The notes: generated by a model from the letters alone, not told the origin. A stretch of 64,000 nucleotides of DNA from Synechococcus sp. KORDI-49 (GCF_000737575.1 NZ_CP006270.1:1925163-1989162); one strand, 5' to 3'. Positions 7,792-19,349 are shown, counted from the first letter of the stretch. Translations and numbers: made by a program.

Positions 7792-9018
7792 TCAAAGAGC
7801 CTTGATGCGTGCCATGGCGTCATCCACGTTGGCGCGGCTGTTGAAGGCAGACAGGCGGAAGTAGCCCTCACCCGCCGCTCCGAAGCCGCTGCCAGGGGTG
7901 CCCACCACATTGGCCTTGTTGAGCAGATGATCGAAGAAGCCCCAGGAGTCCATGCCCTCCGGGGTCTTGATCCACACGTAGGGCGCATGCTCCCCGCCGT
8001 AGATGGTGAGCCCTGCGCTGCTGAGCTCATGCCGAATGATCGCTGCGTTCTCCATGTAGAAGCTCACCAGCGCCTTCACTTCTGCCTGACCGGCGTCGGA
8101 GTACACGGCTTCGGCGCCTCGCTGGATGATGTAGCTGACGCCGTTGAACTTGGTGCTCTGTCGGCGGTTCCACAGGCCCCAGAGCTCCACGTCCTCACCG
8201 TTGGCGGCCTTGCCCTTCAGGCCTTTGGGCACCACGGTGAAGGCACAGCGGGTTCCCGTGAAGCCGGCGTTCTTGGAGAAGGAGCGGAATTCGATGGCGC
8301 AGTCGCGCGCACCCTCGATCTCAAAGATGGAGTGCGGCAGGGCCGGATCCTGGATGAAGGCCTCATAGGCCGCATCGAACAGGATCAGGGCCCCGTTGCT
8401 GCGGGCGTAGTCGACCCAGGCCTTCAGCTGCTCCCGGGTGGCCACCGCTCCGGTGGGATTGTTGGGGAAGCACAGATAGATCAGATCCACCGGTTCGCTG
8501 GGAATCTGAGCGGCGAAGCCGTTATCGGCGCTGATCGGCAGGTAGGTGAGCCCGGCGTAGCGGCCCTCATCCCCGGCATCACCGGTGCGACCTGCCATCA
8601 CGTTGGTGTCCACATACACCGGGTAGACCGGATCGGTCACGGCGATGCGGTTGCCCTCACCCAGGATGTCGAGGATGTTGCTGCTGTCGCATTTGGAGCC
8701 GTCGGAGACAAAGATCTCGTCGGCACTGATCTCGCACCCGCGGGCCTGGAAATCGTGCTTGGCAATCGCCTCCCGCAGCCAGCCGTATCCCTGTTCGGGG
8801 CCATAGCCGTGGAAGCCTTCGGCGGTTCCCATGGCATCGATGGCTGACTTCATCGCTTCGCGACAAGCCAGGGGCAACGGCTCGGTCACATCGCCGATGC
8901 CGAGGCGGATCAGGGCGGCATCAGGATTGGCGGCACTGAAGGCCTTCACGCGACGACCGATCTCGGGAAACAGGTAGCCCGCCTTGAGCTTGAGGTAATT
9001 GCCGTTGACCTGCACCAC
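7792..9018 (-). CDS. dapL: LL-diaminopimelate aminotransferase
   Basis: A 408-aa PLP-dependent aminotransferase that converts tetrahydrodipicolinate directly to LL-diaminopimelate in lysine and peptidoglycan synthesis, the usual route in cyanobacteria. DapL features visible are [21 protein letters not shown] at the N-terminus, [33 protein letters not shown], and the PLP-lysine region [13 protein letters not shown]. The start was set at GTG 9018, giving the family-type [10 protein letters not shown]; the 25 extra in-frame codons upstream have no match to the family. It is divergent from the TIGR03960-type radical SAM gene, with 53 bp between. Confidence 0.96.
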   Translation of the reverse strand: MVQVNGNYLKLKAGYLFPEIGRRVKAFSAANPDAALIRLGIGDVTEPLPLACREAMKSAIDAMGTAEGFHGYGPEQGYGWLREAIAKHDFQARGCEISADEIFVSDGSKCDSSNILDILGEGNRIAVTDPVYPVYVDTNVMAGRTGDAGDEGRYAGLTYLPISADNGFAAQIPSEPVDLIYLCFPNNPTGAVATREQLKAWVDYARSNGALILFDAAYEAFIQDPALPHSIFEIEGARDCAIEFRSFSKNAGFTGTRCAFTVVPKGLKGKAANGEDVELWGLWNRRQSTKFNGVSYIIQRGAEAVYSDAGQAEVKALVSFYMENAAIIRHELSSAGLTIYGGEHAPYVWIKTPEGMDSWGFFDHLLNKANVVGTPGSGFGAAGEGYFRLSAFNSRANVDDAMARIKAL

Positions 9019-9071
9019 GGAACCTGAGGAGCTTCTGTCGGGGCATCTTGCCTTGCCAGCAGCTCCATACG

Positions 9072-11741
9072 ATGCATCCAGGAGTGAGGACATCCGCCGT
9101 GGTTGTGTCTGCCTTGGATCACCCGGTTGATTTCCATGCGCTGGTGGACAGCGGCATCAACAAGCCGGCCCGGTACATGGGGCACGAGCTGGGGGTGGAA
9201 CCACGGGACTGGTCGTCCGCCTCCGTCCGGTGGGCTCTCACGTATCCCGAGATCTACGAGGTGGGCTCCAGCAACCTCGGTCACATCATTCTCTATTCGA
9301 TCCTCAATGCCGTTCCCGGGCAGCTGTGTGATCGGGCCTATCTCCCTGCCGGGGATCTGGCGAGTCGGCTGCGGGAGCGACAGCAGGCGTTGTTCGCGGT
9401 CGAGAGCCGACGCCCACTGCCGGCCTTCGACATCCTCGGTTTCAGCCTCAGTTACGAACTCGGCGCCACCAATATCCTCGAGATGCTGGATCTCTGCCGG
9501 TTGCCGATCCGAGCGGAGGATCGCGGCGATCTGCCGCTCAGCGATCCGGCCGCGCCACCACTGATCTTTGCCGGCGGTCCCACGGCCACCAGTAACCCGG
9601 AGCCCTACGCCCCCTTCTTCGATTTCATCGCTCTCGGTGATGGTGAGGAGCTGCTGCCGGAGATCGGGCTGGTGGTGGCCCAGGCCAAGGCGGCTGGGTC
9701 GCGACGTTCCGAGCTGCTGCGGGATCTGGCACAGGTGCCTGGGGTCTACGTCCCGGCGCTCTATGCCCCCGGAGCCGATGGCGTCACCCTCGAACCACTG
9801 CATCCGGAACTGCCACCGCGCGTTCTGCGCCGCGTGGCCACACCGATGCCCCATTACGCCATGGGTCTGGTGCCCCATGTGGAGACGGTGCATGACCGGC
9901 TCACGGTGGAGATCCGCCGCGGCTGCACCCGCGGCTGCCGGTTCTGCCAGCCCGGGATGCTCACCCGACCGGCCCGGGATGTGGAGCCCGAGGCGGTGAT
10001 CGAGGCCGTGGAGACCGGAATGAAGCAGACGGGTTACAGCGATTTCTCGCTGCTGTCGCTGAGCTGCAGCGATTACCTGGCCCTGCCGGCTGTGGGCGTG
10101 GAGCTGCGCAACCGTCTGGCGGATCAGAACGTGACGCTGCAGCTGCCCAGCCAACGGGTGGATCGCTTTGATCAGGACATCGCCCACATCCTCGGAGGCA
10201 CGCGGCAGGCCGGCCTCACCTTTGCCCCGGAAGCGGGCACCCAGCGGCTGCGCGACATCGTCAACAAGGGACTGACGGATGACGACCTGCTCAACGGCAT
10301 CCGTACCGCCATGGAGAACGGTTACCGCAAGGTGAAGCTCTACTTCATGATCGGTCTGCCGGGGGAGACCGACGCCGATGTGCTCGGCATCGCCGAGACC
10401 TGCGTGATGTTGCAGCAGCGCTGCCGTGATCTGGGTCGGCTGAACCTCAACATCACCATCAGCAACTTCACGCCCAAGCCCCATACCCCGTTTCAGTGGC
10501 ACAGCGTCTCAACGGCGGAGTTCGAACGTCGTCAGCAGCTGTTGCGGGATGCCTTCCGGCGCCTGCGAGGGCTGAAGGTGAACTACACCGACGTGCGGCT
10601 CTCGGCCATGGAGGACTTCGTGGGCCGCAGCGATCGCCGTCTGGCCCCTGTGATTGAAGCTGCCTGGCGGGCTGGGGCCGGGATGGATGCCTGGTTTGAA
10701 TCGCTTGATCGCACCTACGCGGCCTGGACCGGGGCGATCGCCGAGGCGGGTCTGGAAGGCCGGTACCGCCAGATGGAAGTGGGCGGCTGGAGCGCGGTGG
10801 CGGCACTGGACCGGGACGACCTCGACAGCTTCTGCCGGCAGCCGCTTCCCTGGGATCACATCGACACCGGCATTGACAAGGCATGGCTGGCGGAGGATCT
10901 CAAGCGAGCCCTGGCTGCGGCGGTGGTCCCCGACTGCTCGTTCGAGGGCTGCAGCAGCTGCGGCGTCTGCGGTCCGGATCTGGGCCACAACGTGGTCGTT
11001 CCTCCACCGCAGGTGCCCACGCAGGTTCCCACCAAGGCACCACCGAGTGCACGGGTCTGCCGGCTCCGTATCCGTTTCGCCAAGACCGGTTCCATGGCCC
11101 TGCTCAGCCATCTGGACCTGGTGCGGATGCTGGAGCGTGCCCTGCGCCGCAGCGGCCTTCCGATCAGCTTCACCGGCGGTTTTCATCCTCTGCCACGCCT
11201 TCAGATGGCTCTGGCGCTTCCCCTCGGGGCGGAAGCCCATGGCGAATGGATGGATATGGAGTTCAGCGAACCTCTGGACTCCGGGACCTTCCAACAGACC
11301 TTGCAGCCTCTCATTCCCCAGGAGATCCGGTTGCTGCAGGTCAGCGACGTGCCGGTCAGTGGTCCCAGCCTGTCCCAGCAGATCCGGGCGGCGGTGTGGA
11401 GTTTCGATCTCCTGAGGCCCGCCCTCCCTCATGACCACGACGCCCCGTCGGATTGGTCATCGGCCCTCACGGCTCTGATCGCTTCCGAGCAGTTGATCTG
11501 GCATGACACCGACAAGAAGGGCCGGCCGCGCCAGCGGGACTGCCGGCCAGCACTCAGGAGTCTGAAGCCGCTCGGCGAGCCAGGCGGTGAACGCATTCGC
11601 CTGCGGCTCGAGGCGGAGGTGGATCCGATGGGCCGCAGTCTCCGTCCGGCACAGATCCAGCATTGGCTGTCGGAGCAGCTGGGGGTGGCGCTGGAGCTGC
11701 GAGCGCTCTGCCGGGATGAGCTGCAGCTGGTGCAGTGCTAG
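9072..11741 (+). CDS. B12-binding-like radical SAM protein fused to a DUF2344 domain
   Basis: An 889-aa fusion. The N-terminal two thirds match the TIGR03960-type B12-binding radical SAM family, with cluster ligands Cys285, Cys289 and Cys292 ([11 protein letters not shown]) and the downstream [18 protein letters not shown] block. The last ~240 residues ([31 protein letters not shown]..., FTGGFHPLP) match the TIGR03936/DUF2344 domain, often encoded separately next to it. The function is not established; association with rne is common in bacteria, as here. ATG 9072 was preferred over TTG 9048; GTG codons a few residues later are possible. Confidence 0.9.
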   Translation: MHPGVRTSAVVVSALDHPVDFHALVDSGINKPARYMGHELGVEPRDWSSASVRWALTYPEIYEVGSSNLGHIILYSILNAVPGQLCDRAYLPAGDLASRLRERQQALFAVESRRPLPAFDILGFSLSYELGATNILEMLDLCRLPIRAEDRGDLPLSDPAAPPLIFAGGPTATSNPEPYAPFFDFIALGDGEELLPEIGLVVAQAKAAGSRRSELLRDLAQVPGVYVPALYAPGADGVTLEPLHPELPPRVLRRVATPMPHYAMGLVPHVETVHDRLTVEIRRGCTRGCRFCQPGMLTRPARDVEPEAVIEAVETGMKQTGYSDFSLLSLSCSDYLALPAVGVELRNRLADQNVTLQLPSQRVDRFDQDIAHILGGTRQAGLTFAPEAGTQRLRDIVNKGLTDDDLLNGIRTAMENGYRKVKLYFMIGLPGETDADVLGIAETCVMLQQRCRDLGRLNLNITISNFTPKPHTPFQWHSVSTAEFERRQQLLRDAFRRLRGLKVNYTDVRLSAMEDFVGRSDRRLAPVIEAAWRAGAGMDAWFESLDRTYAAWTGAIAEAGLEGRYRQMEVGGWSAVAALDRDDLDSFCRQPLPWDHIDTGIDKAWLAEDLKRALAAAVVPDCSFEGCSSCGVCGPDLGHNVVVPPPQVPTQVPTKAPPSARVCRLRIRFAKTGSMALLSHLDLVRMLERALRRSGLPISFTGGFHPLPRLQMALALPLGAEAHGEWMDMEFSEPLDSGTFQQTLQPLIPQEIRLLQVSDVPVSGPSLSQQIRAAVWSFDLLRPALPHDHDAPSDWSSALTALIASEQLIWHDTDKKGRPRQRDCRPALRSLKPLGEPGGERIRLRLEAEVDPMGRSLRPAQIQHWLSEQLGVALELRALCRDELQLVQC

Positions 11742-11999
11742 TTTGTTCCCAGGACGACCAAATGCATTCCCTGCATTTCGTTGCTCCCGGTCTTTTTTGA
11801 TCCATTCAGGACACAAGACCCCAATGCTCTAGCGGCGGTCTGAATGCTCTGACCGGAACCGCGAGCCTGGAAACAGAGGAGTTCCGACTCCGCACTATTT
11901 CTGCCGATCCGGCGTTTTTCCTTTCATCACCCGATGCAGATCGTCTGATGACGACTGATCGGTTCCGAGGTCCATCAAGGGCTCCTATTCCGTTTGTTT
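11742..11999 (+). promoter_or_regulatory. Long rne leader with an AAATGCA inverted repeat
   Basis: A non-coding stretch of 258 bp precedes rne, unusually long for this gene-dense window. At 11760-11778 there is a perfect 7-bp inverted repeat (AAATGCA-TTCCC-TGCATTT), followed by a T-run at 11792-11797. It could terminate the upstream gene or fold in an rne leader. rne messages in other bacteria autoregulate through long U-rich leaders; applying that here is inference. Confidence 0.35.
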
Positions 12000-13964
12000 A
12001 TGCCCCAGCAAATTGTCATCGCGGAGCAGCTGCGTATCGCAGCGGTGCTGTCCGATGAGCGCGTCGATGAGCTGATTGTTGCCCAAGGCCGTTATCAGAT
12101 AGGCGATGTTTATCTCGGCACTGTTGAGAATGTTCTCCCGGGAATTGATGCGGCTTTCGTCAACATCGGAGAGAGTGAGAAAAACGGCTTCATCCATGTC
12201 ACCGATCTGGGGCCACTGCGCCTGAAGAAGGGGGCTGCCGGCATCACCGAACTGCTGGAACCGCGCCAGAAGGTGCTCGTTCAGGTGATGAAGGAGCCGA
12301 CAGGAACGAAGGGGCCCAGGCTCACCGGCAACCTTGCCCTGCCGGGTCGGTATCTGGTGCTGCAACCCCACGGCCAGGGCGTCAACATCTCCAGGCGGAT
12401 CAGCGCGGAGACGGAGCGCAACCGGCTGCGGGCACTCGGTGTGCTGATCAAGCCGCCTGGAGCGGGTCTCCTGATCAGGACCGAGGCGGAGGGCATCAGT
12501 GACGAGCTGCTCATCGACGATCTCGAGGCCTTGCTGCGCCAGTGGGAGGCGATTCAGCAGGCCGCTGAGACCGCCAGCCCTCCTGTGCTGCTCAACCGGG
12601 ATGAGGACTTCATCCACCGGATCCTGCGGGACCACATGGGCCCGGATCTGGCCAGGGTCGTCGTGGATGATCCCGCTGCGGTCGAGAGGGTGACGGGATT
12701 TCTCGGTGCTGATGGCAGCACCGTTCTGGTGGAGGCTCACAGCGAGCCAGACGAGCTGCTGGAGCACTACAAAGTCAACGCCGCTATCCGGGATGCCCTG
12801 AAGCCAAGGGTTGATTTGCCATCGGGTGGATACGTGATCATCGAGCCCACCGAGGCTCTGACGGTGATCGATGTCAACTCCGGCTCGTTCACCCGTTCTG
12901 CGAACGCCCGCGAAACGGTGCTGTGGACCAACTGCGAGGCGGCCATTGAGATCGCCCGTCAGCTGAAGCTGCGCAACATCGGCGGCGTGATCATCATCGA
13001 TTTCATCGATATGGATTCGCGGCGCGATCAGCTGCAGCTGCTCGAGCACTTCACGGGGGCGGTTCGTGATGACGCGGCTCGGCCGCAGATTGCTCAGCTC
13101 TCTGAACTGGGACTGGTGGAGCTCACCCGCAAGCGCCAGGGCCAGAACATCTATGAACTCTTCGGTCGTGCCTGCCCAAGCTGCGGCGGCCTCGGTCATG
13201 TCGCTGTGCTGCCGGGCAAGGATCTGCTGCAGCCGCTGGCCACCGCGAGCGGTCTGGTGCGGTCCGCCGCCTCCGCCCGCGCTGAGGTGCTTTCCCCAGC
13301 CGAGGGAGGCAACGGCCGTCGACGCCGGGGTGGCCGTGGACGCAGTGGGCCGGACACGACGCCAGTGGTCGCAGCTGCGGGCGCGGAGACCGTGGTCAGC
13401 GATGAGAACGGTGTTGACGATTCCCAGGAGGACACGCAGAACACAGCGGCCACCCGTCGCCCCGAGCCCGAGCTGGTGGCGGTGCCGATGACGGCGGAGC
13501 AGCAGGAGGTTTACGGCTGGCTGGGGCTCAATCCGGCTCTGCTGCTGGAGTCTCCGCCGGAGTCGGACAACGTTCTGGTGCGGGTGGTGAGCCCGGGAGA
13601 GGATCCTGAAGCGGTGCTCGAGGAAGCGCGTCAGCAGCTGGCCGCCAGCTCAGGTCGCCGGCGACGGCGCGGGCGTGGAGGCCGCGGATCCGGCCGCAAT
13701 GGTCAGTCGGCTCCGGTGGCGGTGAGTGAACACGAGTCGTCCGTCCCGGACAGGGTTTCGTCTGAAGCCGAGCCGGAAACGGCGCCGCTGATGGTGGAGA
13801 TCACCCCCCTGGAGATCACCCCGCAGGTGCTGCCTGAGCCGGAGTTGCCCTCCGTTGAGCCGGAGATCGCTGCCATCGCGGTTGCAGAAGAGGAGAAATC
13901 GGAGGAGGAGCTGGAGGAACCCCGCCGCCGCCGGCGGCGCTCATCAGCGACGGCATCCAGCTGA
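12000..13964 (+). CDS. rne: Ribonuclease E/G
   Basis: A 654-aa endoribonuclease that starts decay and processing of most RNAs. It has an S1 domain near the N-terminus (GDVYLGTVENVLPGIDAAFVN), catalytic Asp291 (VIDVNSG) and Asp334 (IIDFIDMDS) with the 43-residue spacing found in E. coli RNase E, and a Zn-link CPSC (Cys392/Cys395). The non-catalytic tail has basic Arg/Gly patches and acidic Pro-rich stretches. It ends with RRRRRRSSA, the cyanobacterial nonapeptide known to bind polynucleotide phosphorylase. ATG 12000 was chosen over the TTG two codons earlier. The rnhB start follows the stop codon directly. Confidence 0.97.
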   Translation: MPQQIVIAEQLRIAAVLSDERVDELIVAQGRYQIGDVYLGTVENVLPGIDAAFVNIGESEKNGFIHVTDLGPLRLKKGAAGITELLEPRQKVLVQVMKEPTGTKGPRLTGNLALPGRYLVLQPHGQGVNISRRISAETERNRLRALGVLIKPPGAGLLIRTEAEGISDELLIDDLEALLRQWEAIQQAAETASPPVLLNRDEDFIHRILRDHMGPDLARVVVDDPAAVERVTGFLGADGSTVLVEAHSEPDELLEHYKVNAAIRDALKPRVDLPSGGYVIIEPTEALTVIDVNSGSFTRSANARETVLWTNCEAAIEIARQLKLRNIGGVIIIDFIDMDSRRDQLQLLEHFTGAVRDDAARPQIAQLSELGLVELTRKRQGQNIYELFGRACPSCGGLGHVAVLPGKDLLQPLATASGLVRSAASARAEVLSPAEGGNGRRRRGGRGRSGPDTTPVVAAAGAETVVSDENGVDDSQEDTQNTAATRRPEPELVAVPMTAEQQEVYGWLGLNPALLLESPPESDNVLVRVVSPGEDPEAVLEEARQQLAASSGRRRRRGRGGRGSGRNGQSAPVAVSEHESSVPDRVSSEAEPETAPLMVEITPLEITPQVLPEPELPSVEPEIAAIAVAEEEKSEEELEEPRRRRRRSSATASS

Positions 13965-14573
13965 GTGGTCGATGCCGGCGATGACCCGATTCCTTCGGGA
14001 TCGGCGATCGCCGGCATCGATGAAGTCGGTCGTGGCTGTCTGTTCGGCCCTGTCTTTGCGGCCGCTGTGGTGCTCGATGGGGAGGCCGCTGACACCCTGC
14101 AGGCCGCTGGCCTGACGGACAGCAAGAAACTCACGCCGCGGCGCCGGGCCGCCCTTGTTCCCAGGATTGAAGAGCGCAGCCTGGCCTGGGCTCTCGGTCA
14201 GGCCTCGGCGCGTGAGATCGATGGAATGGGCATCCGTGGGGCCACGGAGCTGGCCATGCTGCGGGCCCTGCAGCGGCTTCCCTCTCGCCCTGAGCTTGTG
14301 CTGGTGGATGGCACCCTGCCTCTGCGCTTATGGACCGGACCTCAGCGCACCGTGGTGCGAGGGGACAGCCGATCAGCGGCGATCGCGGCCGCCAGTGTGA
14401 TCGCCAAGGAAGCCAGGGATGCCTTGATCCGACGGTTGGCAGTTCGTTTCAGGGGGTATGGCCTGGAGAAGCATGTCGGGTACGGCACGGCTCTGCACCG
14501 TGAGGCTCTGCTGGCCTCAGGGCCCACCGCTCTGCATCGCCGCAGTTTCCTGACGCGCCTGTTGAAGAGCTGA
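13965..14573 (+). CDS. rnhB: Ribonuclease HII
   Basis: A 202-aa enzyme that removes ribonucleotides and RNA from RNA-DNA hybrids. Active-site acids are visible as GIDEVGRG (Asp19, Glu20) and LVDGT, with [20 protein letters not shown], the conserved GD...S-ASI-AK block, next. It starts at GTG 13965, immediately after the rne TGA, so it is probably translated by reinitiation from the rne message. The 3' end overlaps the convergent DUF1997 gene by 57 bp. Length and motifs are normal. Confidence 0.96.
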   Translation: MVDAGDDPIPSGSAIAGIDEVGRGCLFGPVFAAAVVLDGEAADTLQAAGLTDSKKLTPRRRAALVPRIEERSLAWALGQASAREIDGMGIRGATELAMLRALQRLPSRPELVLVDGTLPLRLWTGPQRTVVRGDSRSAAIAAASVIAKEARDALIRRLAVRFRGYGLEKHVGYGTALHREALLASGPTALHRRSFLTRLLKS

Positions 14574-15116
14574 GTTGCCCGCATCGGTCTCCCGGCACCA
14601 GCGGCGGAAATCAGCCATCAGCTGCTGGCCCACCCGGGCCTTGATGCCCACCAGGATGCCTTTGAGAAGCGATTCCCCGGTCGTCTCCAGTGCACGGCGG
14701 GGCACCAGCCTGAGCAGCGGCGGCTGACTGACACTCACCGACAGCCTGGCGTCGCCGCAGAGGCCACGGGGTGTCGCTTTGAGGATGGCTTCGAGGCTGA
14801 GCTGAAAGTCATCCACCAGACCCAGCCCTTCCAGTTCGCAGTCAACGGCGCGCATCTGCAGGCAGGAGGGATCAGCCTCGATCTGCAGGCAGACGATCGG
14901 TTTCACCTGCAGCTGGAACACCTGAAGGCTCGTGACCACGTAGCGATAACGACCGGGGCTGAGCCTGGTGAGCTGATGGGCATCCAGCAGTGCCGCGAGC
15001 AGGCGTTCCTCCTGCTGCAGGTAATTCGGCAGCCGCTCGGCATGACGCTTGACAGGGAGATCAAGCTGCTGACTGGCTTTGAAGGCCAGAGGCATGAACA
15101 TCACCTGACACGGCAT
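14517..15116 (-). CDS. DUF1997 family protein
   Basis: A protein of about 199 aa resembling the DUF1997 family of cyanobacteria and plastids, whose members have a START/lipid-binding-like beta fold with unknown ligand. Recognisable stretches are [26 protein letters not shown] and [11 protein letters not shown]. There is no signal peptide or membrane helix. It is divergent from pheA. With ATG 15116 only 30 bp separate the two genes, so the internal ATGs at 15101 or 15095 ([10 protein letters not shown]) may be the true start. Nothing here points to a specific pathway. Confidence 0.75.
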   Translation of the reverse strand: MPCQVMFMPLAFKASQQLDLPVKRHAERLPNYLQQEERLLAALLDAHQLTRLSPGRYRYVVTSLQVFQLQVKPIVCLQIEADPSCLQMRAVDCELEGLGLVDDFQLSLEAILKATPRGLCGDARLSVSVSQPPLLRLVPRRALETTGESLLKGILVGIKARVGQQLMADFRRWCRETDAGNSALQQARQETAAMQSGGP

Positions 15117-15146
15117 GATCCTATCGAGTCCCAGCCTTTTGCCCCG

Positions 15147-16013
15147 ATGCCGACACGCATCGCATTCCTTGGCCCGACGGGGACCTACGGCGAGCAGGCA
15201 GCCCAGTCGCTGATCGCCCTGGAACAGCTGCCGCAGCCTGAGCTTGTTCCCTGCGTCGGTCTGCGGGCGGTGGTGGAGCAGCTGGCCTCCGGCGGCTGCG
15301 ATGCTGCGGTGGTGCCGGTGGAGAACTCGGTGGAGGGTGGGGTCACCGCCACCCTCGATGCGCTCTGGTCACACCGGGACCTGTGCATCCGACGGGCGCT
15401 GGTTCTGCCGATCCGTCATTCGCTGCTCAGCAGCGGTTCTCTGGACAGCATCACCGAAGTGCTGTCGCATCCGCAGGCGCTGGCGCAGTGCTCCGGATGG
15501 CTGGCCCGCCAGCTGCCCCAGGCGTTGCACCTGCCGACATCCTCAACCGCAGAGGCTGCACGCATGGTCTGCGGCAGTCGTTTCCGGGCCGCGATCGCTT
15601 CCCGCAAGGCAGGAGAGGAGCACGGCCTGAAGGAGCTGGCTCATCCGGTCAACGACGTCGCGGGCAATCGCACCCGGTTCCTGCTCCTGCAACGGGGGGA
15701 GCGCCGCTGCTCCGGTGATGTGGCCAGTCTGGCCTTCTCGCTGCGGCGCAATGCCCCCGGAGCTCTGCTGGAGGCGCTGGCCAGCCTGGCCCGTCAGAAC
15801 CTGAACATGAGCCGGATCGAGTCCCGACCGTCCAAGCGTGAACTCGGTGAATACGTGTTCTTCGTGGATGTGGAGCTTCCCGTCGACAGCCAAGTGGTGC
15901 TGGAGGCCCTTGTTGCCGAGCTGACACCGCTCTGCGACCACCTGGCGAATCTGGGGGCGTATCCCAGCAGCGAGCAGATCAACGACGCAGACGGAACACC
16001 CCGAACTGCATGA
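15147..16013 (+). CDS. pheA: Prephenate dehydratase
   Basis: A 288-aa enzyme converting prephenate to phenylpyruvate in phenylalanine synthesis. The catalytic half begins FLGPTGTYGEQAA and has VPVENSVEGGV, the substrate segment VLPIRHSLL, and GNRTRFLLL with the TRF motif. The C-terminal ACT domain carries ESRPSKRELGEYVFFVD, the ESRP phenylalanine-binding signature, so feedback inhibition is expected. No chorismate mutase domain is fused. The start was set at ATG 15147 (MPTRIAFLG); the frame is open upstream but runs through the opposing gene. The tail overlaps the convergent methyltransferase gene by 35 bp. Confidence 0.97.
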   Translation: MPTRIAFLGPTGTYGEQAAQSLIALEQLPQPELVPCVGLRAVVEQLASGGCDAAVVPVENSVEGGVTATLDALWSHRDLCIRRALVLPIRHSLLSSGSLDSITEVLSHPQALAQCSGWLARQLPQALHLPTSSTAEAARMVCGSRFRAAIASRKAGEEHGLKELAHPVNDVAGNRTRFLLLQRGERRCSGDVASLAFSLRRNAPGALLEALASLARQNLNMSRIESRPSKRELGEYVFFVDVELPVDSQVVLEALVAELTPLCDHLANLGAYPSSEQINDADGTPRTA

Positions 16014-16908
16014 GTCCGGTGGCGAAGGCCCATCGCATCAGCAGCAGGGTGGGGGTTTCACGCAATCCCTGAAGCACGGCTGCCGGGCCGAGACCGAGCA
16101 CGGCTCCAGGTCGGCGCAATCCTTCGGCGATGGAGTCGATCCAGGAGGGGAGGGTGGCGGCGGTCCAGTCCCCGGTGACGACGTCACCGCGTCGATGGCA
16201 GCTGGCTTCCAGGTTGCCGCTGAACCCCTTGATGCTGGCGAATTCAGGATGGGCCCACTGGTGAAGCAGCTGGCGCATCACCCAGCGTTCAGAGCGGTTC
16301 ATGGCGCCGTCGGAGGGGTCCCGTCGATTCCAGTCAGCCACTGCGAGCGTGCCACCGGGACGCAGCACCCGGAGCAGTTCATCGGCGTAGCGCTGCTTGT
16401 CCGGCATGTGGGGACCGGCCTCCACACTCCAGACGGCATCGAAACTCTGGTCGGCACACTGCAGATCCAGAGCATCCATCACAGCGAAGCGACAGCTGAG
16501 CCCCTCGGCTGTGAGCTCCGTGGCCCGTCGCACCTGGGCAGGGCTGATGCTGATGCCAAGAACGTCAAAACCGTAATCACGGGCCAGGATCCTGGCGCTG
16601 CCGCCGATGCCGCAGCCCACATCGATCAGCTTGGAGCCCGGCGGGAGTTGGTCCAGGCCGCTCCAGCGCACCAGCTCATGGACGAACGCTTCTTTGGCGG
16701 CGCGGAAATCGCTGGATTGCGGAGGATCTCCGTAATGACCCAGATGGACATGCTCTCCCCAGAGCCGTTCCAGCAGTCGGTCATCGGTCCAGGCGTCATA
16801 GGCCGCTGCGACACTGTCTGATGATTCGTAGCGGCGATCCCGGCGCAGCCAGAGCAGCAGGGCAGCACCACCACCTGCGGCGGCAATCAGCAGAAATTGG
16901 CTCAGCAT
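15979..16908 (-). CDS. MPBQ/MSBQ methyltransferase (tocopherol/plastoquinone pathway)
   Basis: A 309-aa SAM methyltransferase with an N-terminal membrane helix (LLIAAAGGGAALLLWL) and a strong match along its length to Synechocystis Sll0418, the 2-methyl-6-phytyl/solanesyl-benzoquinol methyltransferase. Shared landmarks are YESSDSVAAAYDAWTDD, HVHLGHYGDPP, the SAM motif LIDVGCGIGGSARIL, WSVEAGPHMPDK and PTLLLMRWAF near the end. It should methylate plastoquinol and tocopherol precursors at thylakoid or envelope membranes. Its ATG shares one base with the stop of the LON-domain gene upstream (TGATG), suggesting coupling. Confidence 0.92.
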   Translation of the reverse strand: MLSQFLLIAAAGGGAALLLWLRRDRRYESSDSVAAAYDAWTDDRLLERLWGEHVHLGHYGDPPQSSDFRAAKEAFVHELVRWSGLDQLPPGSKLIDVGCGIGGSARILARDYGFDVLGISISPAQVRRATELTAEGLSCRFAVMDALDLQCADQSFDAVWSVEAGPHMPDKQRYADELLRVLRPGGTLAVADWNRRDPSDGAMNRSERWVMRQLLHQWAHPEFASIKGFSGNLEASCHRRGDVVTGDWTAATLPSWIDSIAEGLRRPGAVLGLGPAAVLQGLRETPTLLLMRWAFATGLMQFGVFRLRR

Positions 16909-17582
16909 CAGGCGTCTGTGCTGTCGGTGTCGCTGTCGCTGTCGGACAGGGTGTCTTTCAGAACGGTCCGTGCCGCCAGCTGCCGGCGGGTGTGATCGAG
17001 CATTTCAAACTGACGCTTGAGGCGTTCGTGGGTGTCGGTGAGCTCCAGCAGGGCCTGCTGTTCTCCGGCCGCATGGGGGTCCAGATGGGCACCGATCCAG
17101 AAGGAGAGCTCACGGGGGAGATCGGGCAGATCGTCGGGCAGGGTCACCTCCTGCCCCTGCAGCTTGCCGGTGAGGGTGATCACGTCGTTGAGGGCGTGGT
17201 TGACCGAGTCGCTCAGATCGTTGAGGCCGCTGTGGTCCTCCACCTGCTCGTCTTCCATCCAGGTGACCATTGCGCTGCGGAACGGGGTTTCGCGGGTGAT
17301 GTTCAGAACGCGGAACCGCTGCTGGCCGAGCGTGACGATGTAGCTGCGACCGTCGTCGGTGGTCTGGTGCTGGAGCACTTCGGCGCAGCAGCCGACCTCT
17401 GCCATCTCACGGGTTTCGGGATCGATGCGGACCACGCCGAAACGCTTGTCGGACTCCAGCACCGACTGCAGCAGCATGCGGTACCGGGATTCGAAGATGT
17501 GGAGCGGCAGCAGCTGCTGCGGGAACAGAACGACGTCCGGCAGGGGGAACAGGGGCAGCTCCCTGACGGCGTAATCAGACAC
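16908..17582 (-). CDS. LON peptidase substrate-binding domain protein
   Basis: A 224-aa protein made of the N-terminal substrate-binding (PUA-like) domain of Lon proteases without ATPase or protease: RELPLFPLPDVVLFPQQLLP, LHIFESRYRML, GCCAEVLQ. The C-terminus ends in an acidic Ser/Asp repeat (SDSDSDTDSTDA). Such stand-alone proteins are widespread in cyanobacteria; the role is unknown. It starts at GTG 17582, 57 bp after rpsJ and on the same strand, so it may be read from the ribosomal operon. Its stop overlaps the methyltransferase start by one base. Confidence 0.9.
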   Translation of the reverse strand: MSDYAVRELPLFPLPDVVLFPQQLLPLHIFESRYRMLLQSVLESDKRFGVVRIDPETREMAEVGCCAEVLQHQTTDDGRSYIVTLGQQRFRVLNITRETPFRSAMVTWMEDEQVEDHSGLNDLSDSVNHALNDVITLTGKLQGQEVTLPDDLPDLPRELSFWIGAHLDPHAAGEQQALLELTDTHERLKRQFEMLDHTRRQLAARTVLKDTLSDSDSDTDSTDA

Positions 17583-17639
17583 GAACGTCGTCCAGAACAG
17601 TGTGTGAATCGTAGGAAGTGATGTCTGTCTCCGTCGGGA

Positions 17640-17960
17640 TCAGAGCTTCACTTCGATGTCCACACCACTGGGTAGATCAAGCTTCATCAGCGCATCGATC
17701 GTCTTGGCGGAGGGGCTGTAGATGTCGATGATGCGACGGTGGGTGCGGGTCTCGAAGTGCTCGCGGGAATCTTTGTCCACGTGGGGTGAACGCAGCACGC
17801 AGTAGATCTTGCGTTTCGTGGGAAGAGGAATCGGGCCGATCGCTGTCGCAGCGGTGTTGTCGGCCGTCTCAATGATTTTGTCGCAGGAGAGATCCAGCAT
17901 GCGGCGGTCAAACGCCTTCAGGCGGATGCGGATCTTCTGCTGAGCGATGGCAGTGGACAT
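17640..17960 (-). CDS. rpsJ: 30S ribosomal protein S10
   Basis: A 106-aa small-subunit protein also used as NusE in antitermination. [21 protein letters not shown] at the start and the [26 protein letters not shown] block are diagnostic. It lies downstream of tuf, the arrangement found in cyanobacteria where S10 closes the str cluster. A strong hairpin lies between tuf and rpsJ, so part of the transcription may stop before it. Confidence 0.98.
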   Translation of the reverse strand: MSTAIAQQKIRIRLKAFDRRMLDLSCDKIIETADNTAATAIGPIPLPTKRKIYCVLRSPHVDKDSREHFETRTHRRIIDIYSPSAKTIDALMKLDLPSGVDIEVKL

Positions 17961-18052
17961 AGGAAGCGCAGACGGTGTCCCCTAGGGGAAGGAGAGGGTG
18001 AATTGTCGAGGTTCTGAAGGTGCTGGAGCCATGGCCGTTAGCACTCCTGGAG

Positions 18053-18082
18053 TTTAAAAGATGGGGGATCCGCGGATCCCCC
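18053..18082 (-). terminator. Terminator between tuf and rpsJ
   Basis: A perfect palindrome on the minus strand (GGGGGATCC-GC-GGATCCCCC, 18063-18082) is followed by ATCTTTT. It begins about 25 bp after the tuf stop. It should end or attenuate transcription of the str operon before rpsJ. Confidence 0.75.
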
Positions 18083-18106
18083 GCCTCAGTCATCGGTTGA
18101 TGACGA

Positions 18107-19306
<1,200 letters not shown>

Positions 19307-19349
19307 TTTTTGTGAAGAATCGAGGGGGTGAATTAAGGGGGGTTAGAGA

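Noticed and set aside
11985-13199. 404-codon frame antisense to rne
   Set aside because: It overlaps the catalytic half of RNase E, has no recognisable domain and no sensible start region.
14976-15146. Upstream extension of pheA
   Set aside because: The extra 57 codons lie antisense to the DUF1997 gene and do not match prephenate dehydratases, which begin at the FLGPTGTYG block.
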